The notes under the pieces were generated by a model. It was given only the letters and a program-made list of their open reading frames with translations, did not search any database and was not told the origin of the DNA. The translations under genes and the position numbers were made by a program. A DNA stretch of 64,000 bases from Aristolochia californica (taxonomy: Eukaryota; Streptophyta; Magnoliopsida; Piperales; Aristolochiaceae): NCBI GenBank assembly GCA_029961685.1, contig JARWKL010000004.1, positions 24,557,610 to 24,621,609 of the forward strand. Direction: 5' to 3'. Positions 62,723-64,000 of this stretch are shown here, piece by piece. Positions within the stretch are counted from its first letter, which is position 1. Each line of letters begins with the position of its first letter.

Positions 62723-64000
62723 TGTTATTACGTGCATAAAAGAAATACATTTCCAAATTTCCTAAAAAAGGCAGTAATAAGGCCTTAATAATGTAAAAAG
62801 TTATTTGTTTTAGAATAAAATATTCTTACACCAAAATTTTCTTGGTAAGAATTTTCAACAAGAAAAGTGATTCCTGGAAACATGAGGGACTAATGGTCCC
62901 TTGACACATATTTTTACTAGAAATACTTTTCCAATGTTTCCAAAAAAAAAGACAGTAACAAGGCTTTATAGTATTAAAATGTAACTTTTCCATAAAAAAT
63001 TGCCTTATTACAAAATTTTCCTAGAAAGAATTTTCAGCTTGAAAAGTGTTTCATTGAAATATGAGGCACTGATGGTCCATGGAGATGTATTTCTATTAAA
63101 AATAAATTTCCAATATTTCCGTAAAAAATACACTAAATAGGCGTTATAGTTGTAGAAAGCAGTTTGTTTCTTCAAAAATTGATTTAAAAAAAATATTCTA
63201 AGTAAGAATTTTCAGGTAGAAAAGTGTTTCCAAAAAATATGAGGCAGTAATGGTCCTTGGAGACGTATTGTTATTTGTAATATTTTTCCAACATTTCCTG
63301 AAAAAAACACTAACAAAACCTTATAGTGATACAAAATAATTTGTTTCAACAAAGTTTTCCAAGTAAGAATTTTCTGTTTGATAAGTGTTTTCTAGGAAAC
63401 ATGAGGCACTAATGGTCCATGAAGCCAAATTTTTTACTAGAAATACTTTCCCAATGTTTCTTGAAAATGCACTAACAAGTTCATATAGTAGTAGAATGTA
63501 ATTTGTTTCACAAAAAAATTTGTAGTAAGAATTTTCTGCTTGAAAAGTGTTTCCAGGAAACATGAGGCACTAATATTCCCTAGAGACATATTTTTACTAG
63601 AAATACATTTACAAAATTTTGGAAAAAAAATGAACAACATGCCATATAGTTTCAAAAAGTAATTTGTTTCATAAAAAATATCCTTACCACATAATTTCCA
63701 TGGAAAGAATTTTAAGCATGGAAAATGTTTCCAGGAAACATGAGACAGTAATGGTCCCAAGGGTTGTATTTTTATAAGAAATACTTTGTTAAAATTTCCT
63801 AAAAAATTCAATAACAAGGACTTATAGTTGTAGAAAGTAATTTAATTCAGCAAAAATTACTGTAACACAATAGTTTCCTGGTAAGAATTTTTAGCTAGAA
63901 ATATTATTTTAGGAACTATGAGGCACTAAAGGTCCCTCGCGACATATATTTACTAGAAATATTTTTCAAACATTTTTGGAAAAAATGCGCAAACAAGGCC
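62723..64000. repeat. Tandem satellite array, ~178-bp and ~161-bp units
   Basis: The marker ATGAGGCACTAATGGTCC recurs near 62882, 63061, 63239, 63401, 63562, 63740 and 63918, giving spacings of 179, 178, 162, 161, 178 and 178 bp. Units contain TAAGAATTTTCAGCTTGAAAAGTGTTTCC, TACTAGAAATA(C/T)(A/T)TTTCCAA and AACAAGGCCTTATAGT parts. The array runs off the right edge. Units differ by perhaps 15-20 percent, so it is an old or peripheral array. It codes for nothing; ORFs on the minus strand are incidental. Confidence 0.9.

Noticed and set aside
62723..64000. Repeated marker every ~178 bp considered as an array of spacers or as a gene family.
   Set aside because: The whole monomer is repeated, not just a short repeat, and it is AT-rich with no coding capacity: satellite DNA.

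Overview
This window is plant nuclear DNA, almost entirely nested transposable elements. The evidence is Ty3/gypsy chromovirus and Ty1/copia polyproteins, initiator-tRNA-Met primer sites (TGGTATCAGAGC type), a Mutator-like element, and fragments of plant-specific genes (pentatricopeptide-repeat proteins, a vacuolar H+-pyrophosphatase, an AIP2-type RING-H2 ligase, a CIPK-like kinase). I see no intact host gene and nothing prokaryotic or organellar. A flowering plant with a repeat-rich genome is the safe reading; species cannot be told. The setting resembles pericentromeric heterochromatin, and a ~178-bp satellite array starts at the right edge.

Layout, untangled by terminal repeats and target-site duplications (TSDs). 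1-2434: 3' part of a gypsy chromovirus (A). 2435-3265: unassigned, with a TATA box. 3266-13801: internally deleted gypsy element B; its 5' LTR holds a 1.58-kb Mutator-like element (3397-4977, 9-bp TSD) and its gag is split by a copia element L (about 6653-11680) flanked by an odd ~80-bp duplication. 13802-14554, 43871-43960 and 55273-55670 are pieces of one older gypsy element, I, into which the rest was inserted.

14555-43870: a minus-strand Tnt1-like copia element, D, cut by four insertions: non-autonomous C1 (14580-17354, TSD AATTC), copia G1 (18351-24190, TSD AGGCT), copia G2 (25785-37342, TSD AGGGA) and gene-capturing F1 (38639-42860, TSD ACTTC). G2 itself contains copia K (25986-31334) and a solo LTR (36618-37055, TSD GGATT). 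43961-55272: a three-LTR non-autonomous composite, H, in the gag of I, containing C2 (46080-48995) and gene-capturing F2 (51581-54675, TSD GATTT). 55671-57846: gypsy J, broken by C3 (57847-about 59262). About 59263-62722: a third, minus-strand gene-capturing element, E, with a solo LTR (60369-60789, TSD TAATT). 62723-64000: the satellite.

The most interesting system is the F1/F2/E family. These are small chromovirus-derived retroelements. F1 and F2 are complete, with ~380-410-bp LTRs, a Met-type primer site, a shared gag-leader segment, a few last codons of the chromovirus polyprotein, and host coding sequence in place of pol. E is truncated but has the same leader. F1 carries CIPK-like, PPR, H+-pyrophosphatase and AIP2 segments, F2 carries PPR segments, and E carries PPR-like and unidentified coding segments. 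All captured pieces lie in the sense orientation of their element, and one F1 ORF runs from PPR through H+-PPase into AIP2. A second recurring theme is a pair of related non-autonomous copia families (C and H) that keep only the last RNase H codons of a G/K-like copia element.
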